Assembly: GCA_045591885.1 (NCBI GenBank) | Contig: JAZNTT010000066.1 | Location: forward strand, 1-8,153 | Direction of reading: 5' to 3' | Origin: Colimorpha_A sp045591885 | GTDB lineage: Bacteria > Bacillota > Clostridia > Oscillospirales > CAG-272 | DNA length: 8,153 nt | Part shown: one piece after another, positions 1 to 6,242 of the stretch | How positions within the stretch are numbered: position 1 is the first letter of the stretch | Layout: every line of letters starts with the position of its first letter | Position numbers and translations under genes: made by a program | The notes under the pieces: model-generated | The model's database searches: none | What the model was told of the DNA's origin: nothing | What the model saw: only the letters and a program-made list of their open reading frames with translations

Positions 1-866
1 CGATTCTTAAGAAATACAAGAAGATCAAGGGCGGCAGACTGATTTTTTCGCTCCAGAGAGCGGCTTCCGACGTGACGGGTAATAAGGCAGGTAAAAAAAT
101 ATTCAGCATAATAAGCGAAACCTTTGGCGGACGTCTTCGCCTTATGGTATGCGGCGCGGCTCTGCTTGCTCCCGAGGTGTTCCGTGATTACGAGCGCTTC
201 GGCATTAAGCTTATGATCGGTTACGGTCTTACCGAAACTGCGCCTATTTCGTTAATGCATAACGATTTTTATACCTGCGCCGATGATATCGGTTATCCCG
301 TGTCGGGCGTTTCGGTCAAGCTTGACGATGTGAACGAGGAAGGCGTTGGTGAGCTTCTTGTCAAGGGGCCGAACGTAATGCTCGGCTACTATAAGAATCC
401 CGATGAAACGGCAAGAGTTATGACCGAGGACGGCTATTTCCGCACGGGCGACCTCGCTCGTCAGAAGCCGAACGGCGCATATCAGATCGCGGGCCGTGCA
501 AAGAGCATGATCGTCTCTCCCGGGGGCAAAAAGATATTTCCCGAGGAGCTTGAGCTGTATCTTGAAAAGAGCGAGTACGTTAAGGAAAGCCTTGTTTACG
601 AGGAAAATAACGAGGACGGCAGATGGATCGTAGCGGCTATAATTGCCGATGACGAAAACGTTATGTCAAAGCTCGGAATGAAGCCCGACGACGAGGGCTA
701 CCTTAATGCAGAAAAGGAGCTCTTTACAAAGATCGTGAAGGACGTAAACTCGCAGTTCCCGAATTATAAGCACATCGGCAAGGTATGTGTAAGAAAGACC
801 GACTTTATCAAGACCACAACAAGAAAAATCAAACGCAATGCTCCCGAAAATCTCGATAACGAATAA
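1..866 (+). CDS. Acyl-CoA synthetase (AMP-forming, FadD-like), C-terminal part; 5' end outside window
   Basis: Partial gene: the open frame enters from the left edge (first full codon at base 3) and gives 287 visible residues. A GTG at 72 is an internal valine codon, not the start. It belongs to the ANL adenylating superfamily, which activates a carboxylic acid with ATP to an acyl-adenylate and then transfers it to CoA. Visible motifs in order are YGLTET (222-239), GYYKNPDETA, the hinge region DGYFRTGDL ending near 455, GRAK (492-503) and the C-terminal lysine motif KTTTRKIKR (about 810-836). The last corresponds to KTxxGKIxR, with Arg in the usual Gly place and the catalytic Lys kept. The overall pattern fits long-chain fatty acyl-CoA ligases better than peptide synthetase modules, since no carrier domain follows. 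The acyl substrate cannot be read from this fragment. The TetR regulator 14 bases downstream is probably co-transcribed. Confidence 0.88.
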   Translation, partial: ILKKYKKIKGGRLIFSLQRAASDVTGNKAGKKIFSIISETFGGRLRLMVCGAALLAPEVFRDYERFGIKLMIGYGLTETAPISLMHNDFYTCADDIGYPVSGVSVKLDDVNEEGVGELLVKGPNVMLGYYKNPDETARVMTEDGYFRTGDLARQKPNGAYQIAGRAKSMIVSPGGKKIFPEELELYLEKSEYVKESLVYEENNEDGRWIVAAIIADDENVMSKLGMKPDDEGYLNAEKELFTKIVKDVNSQFPNYKHIGKVCVRKTDFIKTTTRKIKRNAPENLDNE

Positions 867-880
867 GGAGAATAGCCCGT

Positions 881-1456
881 ATGAGAACGGCTAACGAGGC
901 AAATAAGGAAAAGTTCTTAAAGGCGGCGGTAAGCGAGCTGAAAGAACACGGAGTTGCCGACTTTTCGATACGCAGAGTAGCAAAAAAGTGCGGCGTTTCC
1001 TGTGCGGCACCGTATAAGCACTTTGAAAGCAAAAACGCTCTGCTTGAGGAGGTAATGCGTTATATAGGCAAGAAATGGCGGGACGTGCTGACAAGCACGG
1101 TTGAGACTCACAGAGACGAGCCGCTGAAAGACCGGATCGTTGCTATATGCATGGCGTATATAGTTTTCCTTTGCACCTATCCCGAGTATTGCTCGGTGCT
1201 TTGTATGAGTGATACGATCTTCCGCCCCAACAGCCTTTCGGGTAACGGCAATATTTCGGCTGAAACCTCCGAGCTTATTGATAAATACTGTGTAGAGCAT
1301 TGGATCGACGAAGATATGAAGGTAAGAAAATATTACGTTGTACGCTCGCTTATCTTCGGCGGTACAAAAATGATAACCTCGGGTATATTACCGTTTGACA
1401 GCAAGACCTTGGATATGATAAAAATGAACATAGTAAGAGAATTTGATCTTCCTTGA
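881..1456 (+). CDS. TetR/AcrR-family transcriptional regulator
   Basis: A 191-residue protein of typical TetR length. The N-terminal helix-turn-helix covers about residues 8-55, with the family pattern of a leading helix (KFLKAAVSELKEHG), the core FSIRRVAKKCGVS and the recognition-helix and following segment APYKHFESKNALLEEV. Residues from about 65 onward form the variable helical ligand-binding and dimer domain. The start at 881 is supported by AAGGAG at 865-870, which overlaps the stop codon of the acyl-CoA ligase gene, so the two genes are probably one transcript. By analogy with FadR/FabT-type TetR proteins beside acyl-CoA ligases it may sense acyl-CoA or a related lipid and control this operon; that is inference from position only. 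Four Cys (90, 98, 104, 108) cluster in the ligand domain. A terminator follows directly. Confidence 0.9.
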   Translation: MRTANEANKEKFLKAAVSELKEHGVADFSIRRVAKKCGVSCAAPYKHFESKNALLEEVMRYIGKKWRDVLTSTVETHRDEPLKDRIVAICMAYIVFLCTYPEYCSVLCMSDTIFRPNSLSGNGNISAETSELIDKYCVEHWIDEDMKVRKYYVVRSLIFGGTKMITSGILPFDSKTLDMIKMNIVREFDLP

Positions 1457-1460
1457 AAAA

Positions 1461-1485
1461 CAGAGCCGAACGGCTCTGTTTTTTT
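1461..1485 (+). terminator. Intrinsic terminator after the TetR gene
   Basis: The sequence CAGAGCC-GAAC-GGCTCTG forms a 7-bp GC-rich stem with a 4-base loop (1461-1478), followed by seven T (1479-1485). It begins 4 bases after the TetR stop codon. Five A precede the stem, so the structure could also stop transcription arriving from the other strand. It closes the acyl-CoA ligase/TetR unit and separates it from the galactokinase promoter. Confidence 0.93.
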
Positions 1486-1496
1486 GCTTTCACCTA

Positions 1497-1525
1497 TTGA
1501 TAAGAGGAAAATAATTTGCTATAAT
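1497..1525 (+). promoter_or_regulatory. Sigma-A-type promoter for the galactokinase/ATPase unit
   Basis: TTGATA (1497-1502), a 17-base spacer and a perfect TATAAT (1520-1525), with TG at 1517-1518 giving an extended -10. Transcription would start near 1532, leaving a leader of about 36 bases that carries AAAGGAG just before the ATG at 1568. The match is close to consensus, so expression should be strong unless repressed. I see no convincing operator. Confidence 0.85.
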
Positions 1526-1567
1526 ATATAATTAGATAGGTATAAGCATCTATAAAAGGAGATCACC

Positions 1568-2854
1568 ATGAAAATTAAGGAGCTTATAACTAAAATATCC
1601 GAAGGATATCTCGATTCCGCGTTTTCTTCTCTTTACGGCGAAGAAAACGTTATTGATGAGAGATCGCGTTATACCGAGGCGGTGAAGGAGTTTGCCGCTA
1701 TCTACGGCGAGGACAGAGACGTTAATCTCTTTTCGGTTCCCGGAAGAAGCGAAATTTCGGGTAACCATACAGACCACAACCGCGGTTGCGTAATTGCAGC
1801 CGCTATCGACCTTGACATTATCGCGGTCGCTTCGATGAGCGGAAACGATACCGTAAGAGTGAAGAGCAAGGGCTTCCCCGAGGACGTAGTTACCTGTAAA
1901 CCCGAAAAGCCCGACGAGGCACTTTTCAATTCCTCGTCCTCCCTCATCTCGGGCGTTTGTGCGGGCTTCAAGAACCGTGGATATAAGGTTTGCGGCTTTG
2001 ATGCATATGCGACCTCTAACGTACTTAAAGGATCGGGAATCTCCTCGTCTGCCGCGTTTGAGGTTATGATAGGAAATATCCTCAACTATTTTGTAAATGA
2101 CGGACAGATCCCGAATCCCGTAATTGCGGAGATCTCGCAGTATGCGGAGAACGTATACTTCGGCAAGCCGTCGGGACTTATGGACCAGACCGCTTGCGCT
2201 GTCGGCGGATTTTCCTACATAGACTTTGCCGACCCCAAGGCGGCGAAGATCGAAAAGCTCGGCTTCGACCTCAGCGCTGAGGACTACTCCCTCTGCATCA
2301 CCAATACGGGCGGTAACCATGCTGACCTTACCGATGACTATGCTGCAGTTCCTGCTGAAATGAAAGCGGTTGCCAAGGAGTTCGGTCAGGAGGTGCTTCG
2401 CGGTCTTGATAAGGATACACTCCTTTCCCGTGCCGGAGAGCTCAGAGCAAAGCTTGGCGACAGAGCAATTCTTCGCGCCTTCCATTTTATCGGTGAAAAC
2501 GACCGCGTAAAGATGCTTGCAGAGTGCCTTAGAAGCGGAGACCTTAACGGCTTCTTTAACGGCGTTAAGGATTCGGGACGTTCGTCGTTCATGTGGCTTC
2601 AGAACGTATATACGACTAAAAACGTTGAGGAACAGGGTCTTTCCCTTGCTCTTGCAGTAACCGAATACGCGCTTTCGAATACCTCCCGCCCCTCCGCTTG
2701 GAGAATCCACGGCGGCGGATTTGCGGGAACCATTCAAGCGTTCGTTCCGAACGAGGACGTTCCCGCCTACAAGAAGGAGATCGAAAGAGTATTCGGTCAA
2801 AACTCATGCACTGTTCTTAAAGTAAGAAAAGACGGAGCTATAAAGGTTCTTTAA
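1568..2854 (+). CDS. galK: Galactokinase-family GHMP sugar kinase
   Basis: A 428-residue soluble kinase expected to phosphorylate galactose at C1 with ATP, the first step of the Leloir pathway. GHMP motif 1 is the galactokinase signature PGRSEISGNHTDHNRG (residues 58-73), motif 2 is KGSGISSSAAFEV (154-166, phosphate-binding loop), the putative catalytic Asp is D206 in GLMDQ, and motif 3 is GGGFAGTIQAFVP (382-394). The length is slightly above the usual 380-400 but fits clostridial members with an N-terminal extension. Compared with the Escherichia/human form, where R-V-N-L-I-G-E-H-T-D-Y holds sugar-binding Glu, His and Asp, this protein has N66 in place of Glu and E62 in place of Asn, while H67 and D69 are kept. 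Related clostridial sequences annotated as galactokinase carry GNHTDH, so this looks like a subfamily trait rather than a mutation. No galT or galE is visible nearby. The start is fixed by AAAGGAG at 1555-1561. A different sugar substrate remains possible. Confidence 0.87.
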   Translation: MKIKELITKISEGYLDSAFSSLYGEENVIDERSRYTEAVKEFAAIYGEDRDVNLFSVPGRSEISGNHTDHNRGCVIAAAIDLDIIAVASMSGNDTVRVKSKGFPEDVVTCKPEKPDEALFNSSSSLISGVCAGFKNRGYKVCGFDAYATSNVLKGSGISSSAAFEVMIGNILNYFVNDGQIPNPVIAEISQYAENVYFGKPSGLMDQTACAVGGFSYIDFADPKAAKIEKLGFDLSAEDYSLCITNTGGNHADLTDDYAAVPAEMKAVAKEFGQEVLRGLDKDTLLSRAGELRAKLGDRAILRAFHFIGENDRVKMLAECLRSGDLNGFFNGVKDSGRSSFMWLQNVYTTKNVEEQGLSLALAVTEYALSNTSRPSAWRIHGGGFAGTIQAFVPNEDVPAYKKEIERVFGQNSCTVLKVRKDGAIKVL

Positions 2855-2876
2855 TAAACTTTACGAGGGTAGATAT

Positions 2877-5036
2877 ATGTATATAGAATCCCTACAAATA
2901 ACGTCCTTTGCGGGTATAAGCGGATACGAAATGTCCCTTCGTGACGGAGTTAATATTGTCCGCGGTGATAACGAGGCGGGAAAGAGTACGGTAGCGGAGT
3001 TTATCCGTTACGTTCTCTACGGCTTCAACGGTAAAAGCGACCGCGAAAGGTATCTCGGCTTTTCGTCGAACGCCGTGGCAGGAAGCATCGTTATCAGTGA
3101 CGGCAATAAAAAATTCAGAATAGAGAGAAGAACGGTCGGCACCAAGGATTCCGTTGACGTTTATGACCTTGAAAACGGAAGCACCTGCTATGAGGGCAAG
3201 GTCCCCGGCGAGGTGTTCTTCGGAATGCCGTCGGGACTCTTTTCAAGCACTGCATTTGTCGGTCAGACGGGCGGAAGCCGTATAGACGGGAAAGGCACCT
3301 CCGAGCTTCTCGATAATCTTCTTTTTGCCGCAGACGAGGGTGTGAACGTCAAAAAGGCGCTGAAGCGCCTTGACGATGAAAGAGTTACGCTCCTTTATAA
3401 AAACAAAAAGGGCGGAAAGATATTTGAGCTTGAAAACAAGCTGTCCGAGCTTGACACGCGCGCAGAAAAGGCGAGAAACGACGGAAAAGAATTGCTTTCT
3501 ATCGAAAACAGGCTCAAGGAAAATGATACAACGCTTGAAAGCGACAGGGTGATCAGAGATAAGTTCGCATCGAACATAGACGATTATCAGCTTTCAAAGA
3601 GCCGCGAAAGCAAGGAACGCCTTCGTCAGCTTGAAGAGAATTACCGGAACGCGACCGATGCGCTTTTGGCGCACAGGACGTCGCACACGAGAAAGAACTT
3701 CTTCCCCGACGCATCGTATCTTCAATCGCTCCGAGATTGCGCGGGCGAGGTCGCAAATTGCGACACACGGATAGAGAACGTTGAAAAACGGCTTGAAAAT
3801 CTTAACAGGGAAATGGAGATCGACCGCCGTCAGCGCGAGGAAGCTCTGCGAATAAACAACGAGAAGAAGAAAAAAGCAGTTACGAAAAGAGGAGCGGTTG
3901 CCGCACTCGGAGTTGTTTGTCTGATTTTGCTTATTGTGTGCGCTGCTCTTTGCGCGTGGATGTTTATAATCGAAAGCAGGGGTGCTGGTATCGCGCTTGG
4001 AGCCGCTTCGTTTGTCTGCCTGTCCGGTATGATCGGATCATTCTCGCTTGTTAAAAAGCTGTCTGATGTGATAAGAGAGCTTGAGACCGAGGCGCTCGTT
4101 CATGACGATGGCTACGAGGCGAAGCTCGATATCATTCGCGGTGATCTTGAAGAGCATAAGAGCGAGCGCGCAAGATATTCCAAGGCGCTTAATGACCTTT
4201 GTTCAAGATGGGATATAAAATTCTCACGAGCGGTGCTGACCGAAATGGTTGAGGTCATCAATACGGCAAATAAACTTGAGACCGAAGCCGAGCACGCGCG
4301 TATAGCTTACGTTCAGGCGAAGAGCGAAGCAGAGGAAAGACGTCCGTTCGAGCCGATAGACGATGGCCGTGAGGTTATCGTTCCGGAAAACTTTGATTAC
4401 CGCGATGCCGACCGCAAGCTGAAGCTTGCCGAGGAGTCGATTCGTCTTAAAGAGGGAATCAAGCATGATCTTGAGGTTCGCCGTGCCGAGCTTTCGGGTG
4501 TGACGGAGAATCCTTATGACGTTGATGAACAGATTAAAAGCACACGAGTTGAAAAGGCGGCATTGAACGAACGGCTTGATGCACTCTCGCTTGCTTATTC
4601 AATGATAGAGACCGCCTCCGATAATATGCGCCGTTCCGTTTCTCCGCGGCTTTCTCGCGGTGCATCGGAGAAAATGGCGTCGCTTACCGACGGTAAGTAT
4701 GATGAAATCGGTGTAGACGGCGAGTTTTCGCTCACATTCCGTCCGATCAGCGGAGAGGGCAGGGTGACAAAGGACGAAGAATTTATGAGTGCGGGAACGT
4801 CGGATATCACCTACGTTTCTCTGCGGCTTTCACTCTCCGAGCTTATCTCCGGCGGAAAGCAGATTCCGATGGTGTTTGACGAGAGCTTTTCGCGTCTTGA
4901 TGATAGGAGACTTACCAATATGTTGAAGCTTCTTTCGGGCGAAAATGGACAGATAATAGTTCTGACGTCGAACGGCAGAGAGGTTGAACTTCTGAATAAA
5001 GAGGGCATTTCTCATAATTATGTAAATTTGGGATAA
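2877..5036 (+). CDS. Membrane-hinged SMC/Rad50-like ATPase (YhaN-type AAA protein)
   Basis: A 719-residue protein with a split ABC-type ATPase head. The N-terminal half has Walker A GDNEAGKST (30-38) and a Q-loop Gln near 130. The C-terminal half has a signature-like MSAGTSDITYVSLRLSLSEL (637-656), Walker B IPMVFDE (663-669, with catalytic E669) and a D-loop-like SRLDD (672-676). Between them are Glu/Lys/Arg-rich segments (about 180-330 and 395-585) expected to form antiparallel coiled coil. At the apex, where Rad50 carries a CxxC zinc hook, there are instead two hydrophobic segments (about 339-365 and 370-392), preceded by basic KKKKAVTKR, predicting a membrane hairpin with both ATPase halves in the cytoplasm. 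B. subtilis YhaN has a related layout and sits beside the nuclease-like YhaO; no such phosphoesterase is adjacent here. The usual switch His appears as Asn699 (TSNGRE). A GAGGG at 2865-2869 supports the ATG. It lies 22 bases after galK, without a terminator between. A role in DNA processing is inferred from family only. Confidence 0.82.
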   Translation: MYIESLQITSFAGISGYEMSLRDGVNIVRGDNEAGKSTVAEFIRYVLYGFNGKSDRERYLGFSSNAVAGSIVISDGNKKFRIERRTVGTKDSVDVYDLENGSTCYEGKVPGEVFFGMPSGLFSSTAFVGQTGGSRIDGKGTSELLDNLLFAADEGVNVKKALKRLDDERVTLLYKNKKGGKIFELENKLSELDTRAEKARNDGKELLSIENRLKENDTTLESDRVIRDKFASNIDDYQLSKSRESKERLRQLEENYRNATDALLAHRTSHTRKNFFPDASYLQSLRDCAGEVANCDTRIENVEKRLENLNREMEIDRRQREEALRINNEKKKKAVTKRGAVAALGVVCLILLIVCAALCAWMFIIESRGAGIALGAASFVCLSGMIGSFSLVKKLSDVIRELETEALVHDDGYEAKLDIIRGDLEEHKSERARYSKALNDLCSRWDIKFSRAVLTEMVEVINTANKLETEAEHARIAYVQAKSEAEERRPFEPIDDGREVIVPENFDYRDADRKLKLAEESIRLKEGIKHDLEVRRAELSGVTENPYDVDEQIKSTRVEKAALNERLDALSLAYSMIETASDNMRRSVSPRLSRGASEKMASLTDGKYDEIGVDGEFSLTFRPISGEGRVTKDEEFMSAGTSDITYVSLRLSLSELISGGKQIPMVFDESFSRLDDRRLTNMLKLLSGENGQIIVLTSNGREVELLNKEGISHNYVNLG

Positions 5037-5040
5037 AAAT

Positions 5041-5056
5041 TCAAACAAATGTTTGA
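5041..5056. promoter_or_regulatory. Perfect dyad over the -35 box, candidate LexA (SOS) operator
   Basis: TCAAACA-AA-TGTTTGA is a perfect 7+7 inverted repeat with a 2-base centre. The inner 14 bases, CAAACAAATGTTTG, differ from the Gram-positive LexA/DinR consensus CGAACnnnnGTTCG by one base in each half (A for G, and its mirror). The right arm overlaps the -35 hexamer at 5053-5058, a natural place for a repressor. The operon downstream contains recA, a classic LexA target. Alternatively, with flanking A5 and T5 it could be a weak terminator for the ATPase gene, but the stem has only two G-C pairs and a 2-base loop, so I prefer the operator reading. Confidence 0.5.
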
Positions 5057-5081
5057 CTTTTTATTTGATTTGTGATATACT
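5053..5081 (+). promoter_or_regulatory. Sigma-A-type promoter for the YpsA-lipoprotein-recA-recX-TSCPD operon
   Basis: TTGACT (5053-5058), a 17-base spacer and TATACT (5076-5081), with TG at 5073-5074 giving an extended -10. The predicted transcription start is near 5088. I find no other promoter-like pair directly before recA, so this is probably the main promoter for all five genes. The -35 box is embedded in the dyad at 5041-5056. Confidence 0.8.
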
Positions 5082-5111
5082 GTATTCAGTAAGATGAAGG
5101 GGGAACGCAAT

Positions 5112-5624
5112 ATGGAATATTCCCCCGACACCTGCGCCTGCTTCACGGGACACAGAGCAATGACCGAAACAGAGATCAAGGATGCGGCGGTGCTTATATC
5201 GGAGCAGATCAAAAGGCTTTACGCTAAGGGAATCAAGAATTACTACGCGGGCGGAGCGCTTGGCTTCGATCTTGCGGCGGCGGTTACGGTTCTTAATATG
5301 AAACGGATCTATCCCGATATAACGCTTAATCTTGCGCTTCCTTGTCCCGAGTATCAAAGCAAGTGGAGCAGATCCGAGATCGGGCTTTTTGAACGGGTAA
5401 GATCGCGTGCAGACAGTGAAGCGTATGTGAGCGACTGCTACCATAGGGGCTGTATGCAGATGCGAAATAAATATATGGTCGACAGAAGCACGGTATGTAT
5501 TGCATATATGAAAAAGAGAAAGGGCGGAACCTATAATACGGTTACCTATGCTCTTAAAAAGGGTCTTGAGGTCATAAACCTGACCGAATTTTCAATAACG
5601 GATCAAATAAGCTTTGTTTTTTGA
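5112..5624 (+). CDS. YpsA-like SLOG-domain protein (DUF1273 family)
   Basis: A 170-residue Rossmann-like protein. It shows the family marks CFTGHR near the N-terminus (residues 10-15), the glycine-rich segment GGALGFDLAAAVTVL (about 47-61), LALPCPEYQSKW in the middle and KGGTYNTVTYALKKG near the C-terminus (about 138-152). The SLOG superfamily, which includes DprA and LOG-type enzymes, binds nucleotides or nucleotide-derived ligands. B. subtilis YpsA is reported to inhibit cell division when overproduced. The exact role of this homologue is unknown. I chose the ATG at 5112 because AAGGGGG (5097-5103) sits 8 bases before it. The in-frame ATG at 5094 has no ribosome binding site and would lie only about 6 bases from the predicted transcription start. 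It is the first gene of the recA operon, and the next gene's ATG follows its stop after 11 bases. Confidence 0.8.
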   Translation: MEYSPDTCACFTGHRAMTETEIKDAAVLISEQIKRLYAKGIKNYYAGGALGFDLAAAVTVLNMKRIYPDITLNLALPCPEYQSKWSRSEIGLFERVRSRADSEAYVSDCYHRGCMQMRNKYMVDRSTVCIAYMKKRKGGTYNTVTYALKKGLEVINLTEFSITDQISFVF

Positions 5625-5635
5625 TAAGAGATAAT

Positions 5636-6223
5636 ATGAAAAGAATTTTACTTTTACTTATTTCACTCGTCTTGGCGGTATCAATGTTTTCATGCAGTAA
5701 GCCGAAGCCGCTCAAAATTAGTGAAGAAGAGGCGTACGAGGTGCTTTGCGATCTCGTTCCGCGCTCGTATGAATTTAACGTGATCTTCTTCGGAGAGGGG
5801 CTTCCTCACGAGGACGGCGAATATGAGGACACGACCTACGTCGAGGTCGATATGGCAAGGAGCGACTACGGTTCGATACCCGAGATAAAGACCGAGGTCG
5901 AAAGAGTGTACTCAAAGAGATACCTGCGCTCGATCTATGTTAATATGTTCGTCGGCTCAAAAACGACGGGCAAGGACGGGCTTCTCGATAACGACGTGAG
6001 TCCCCGTTATAAGGTCATCGGCGGAAAGCTGATGATAGACGCGAGCTACGATAAGATTGAAATAATGGGTCGGCTGACCGTTGTCTCGACTCAGATAGTG
6101 AAGAAAACGCCGAAATACGTAAGCGTTGATGCCGTCTGTCACGATGAAAACGGAAACGAAGTCAATAAACGCTTCTTTTTAACACTTGAAAATGAAGTCT
6201 GGCTGCTTGACGGTCCGACTTAC
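5636..6223 (+). CDS. Predicted lipoprotein of unknown function
   Basis: A protein of 196 residues (the stop codon is at 6224-6226). It opens with a textbook export signal: basic MKR, a hydrophobic core LLLLISLVLAVSMF and Cys20 in SMFSC, followed by a hydrophilic SKPKP. The Phe before the last lipobox residue is slightly unusual, but a lipid-anchored, extracytoplasmic protein is the best reading. The mature part is acidic and predicted mixed alpha/beta, ending in WLLDGPTY. I recognise no catalytic motif and assign no function. I chose ATG 5636 over the in-frame TTG at 5621, which overlaps the stop of the preceding gene, because AAGAG (5626-5630) precedes the ATG at a workable distance and the signal peptide then starts with MKR. 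It lies between the YpsA-like gene and recA, only 16 bases from recA, so it is almost certainly co-transcribed with them. Confidence 0.75.
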
Positions 6224-6242
6224 TGATAAGGAGAATAAAATT

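Noticed and set aside
1533..1552. TAGAT...ATCTA inverted repeat in the galK leader as an operator
   Set aside because: Only 5-base arms with 10 bases between, in very AT-rich sequence. Expected by chance.
1550..2800. A 416-codon open frame on the - strand, antisense to almost all of galK
   Set aside because: It mirrors galK codon usage, has no recognisable domain, and the + strand protein has every GHMP motif. It is a frame shadow.
5037..5066. Intrinsic terminator after the ATPase gene
   Set aside because: The stem has only two G-C pairs and a 2-base loop, and it overlaps a good -35 box. A weak terminator function is not excluded, but an operator is the better reading.
5094..5111. Earlier in-frame ATG for the YpsA-like protein
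   Set aside because: No ribosome binding site upstream and almost at the predicted transcription start; the AAGGGGG between the two ATGs fits the start at 5112.
6187..6241. A recA-specific promoter (TTGAAA or TTGACG with TAAAAT) just upstream of recA
   Set aside because: Spacings do not fit: no -10-like hexamer at 16-18 bases, and TAAAAT lies within the translation start region.
6186..6242. N-terminal extension of RecA from an ATG at 6186
   Set aside because: It would overlap the lipoprotein gene and add residues unlike any RecA N-terminus; the AAGGAG at 6228 fits ATG 6243.
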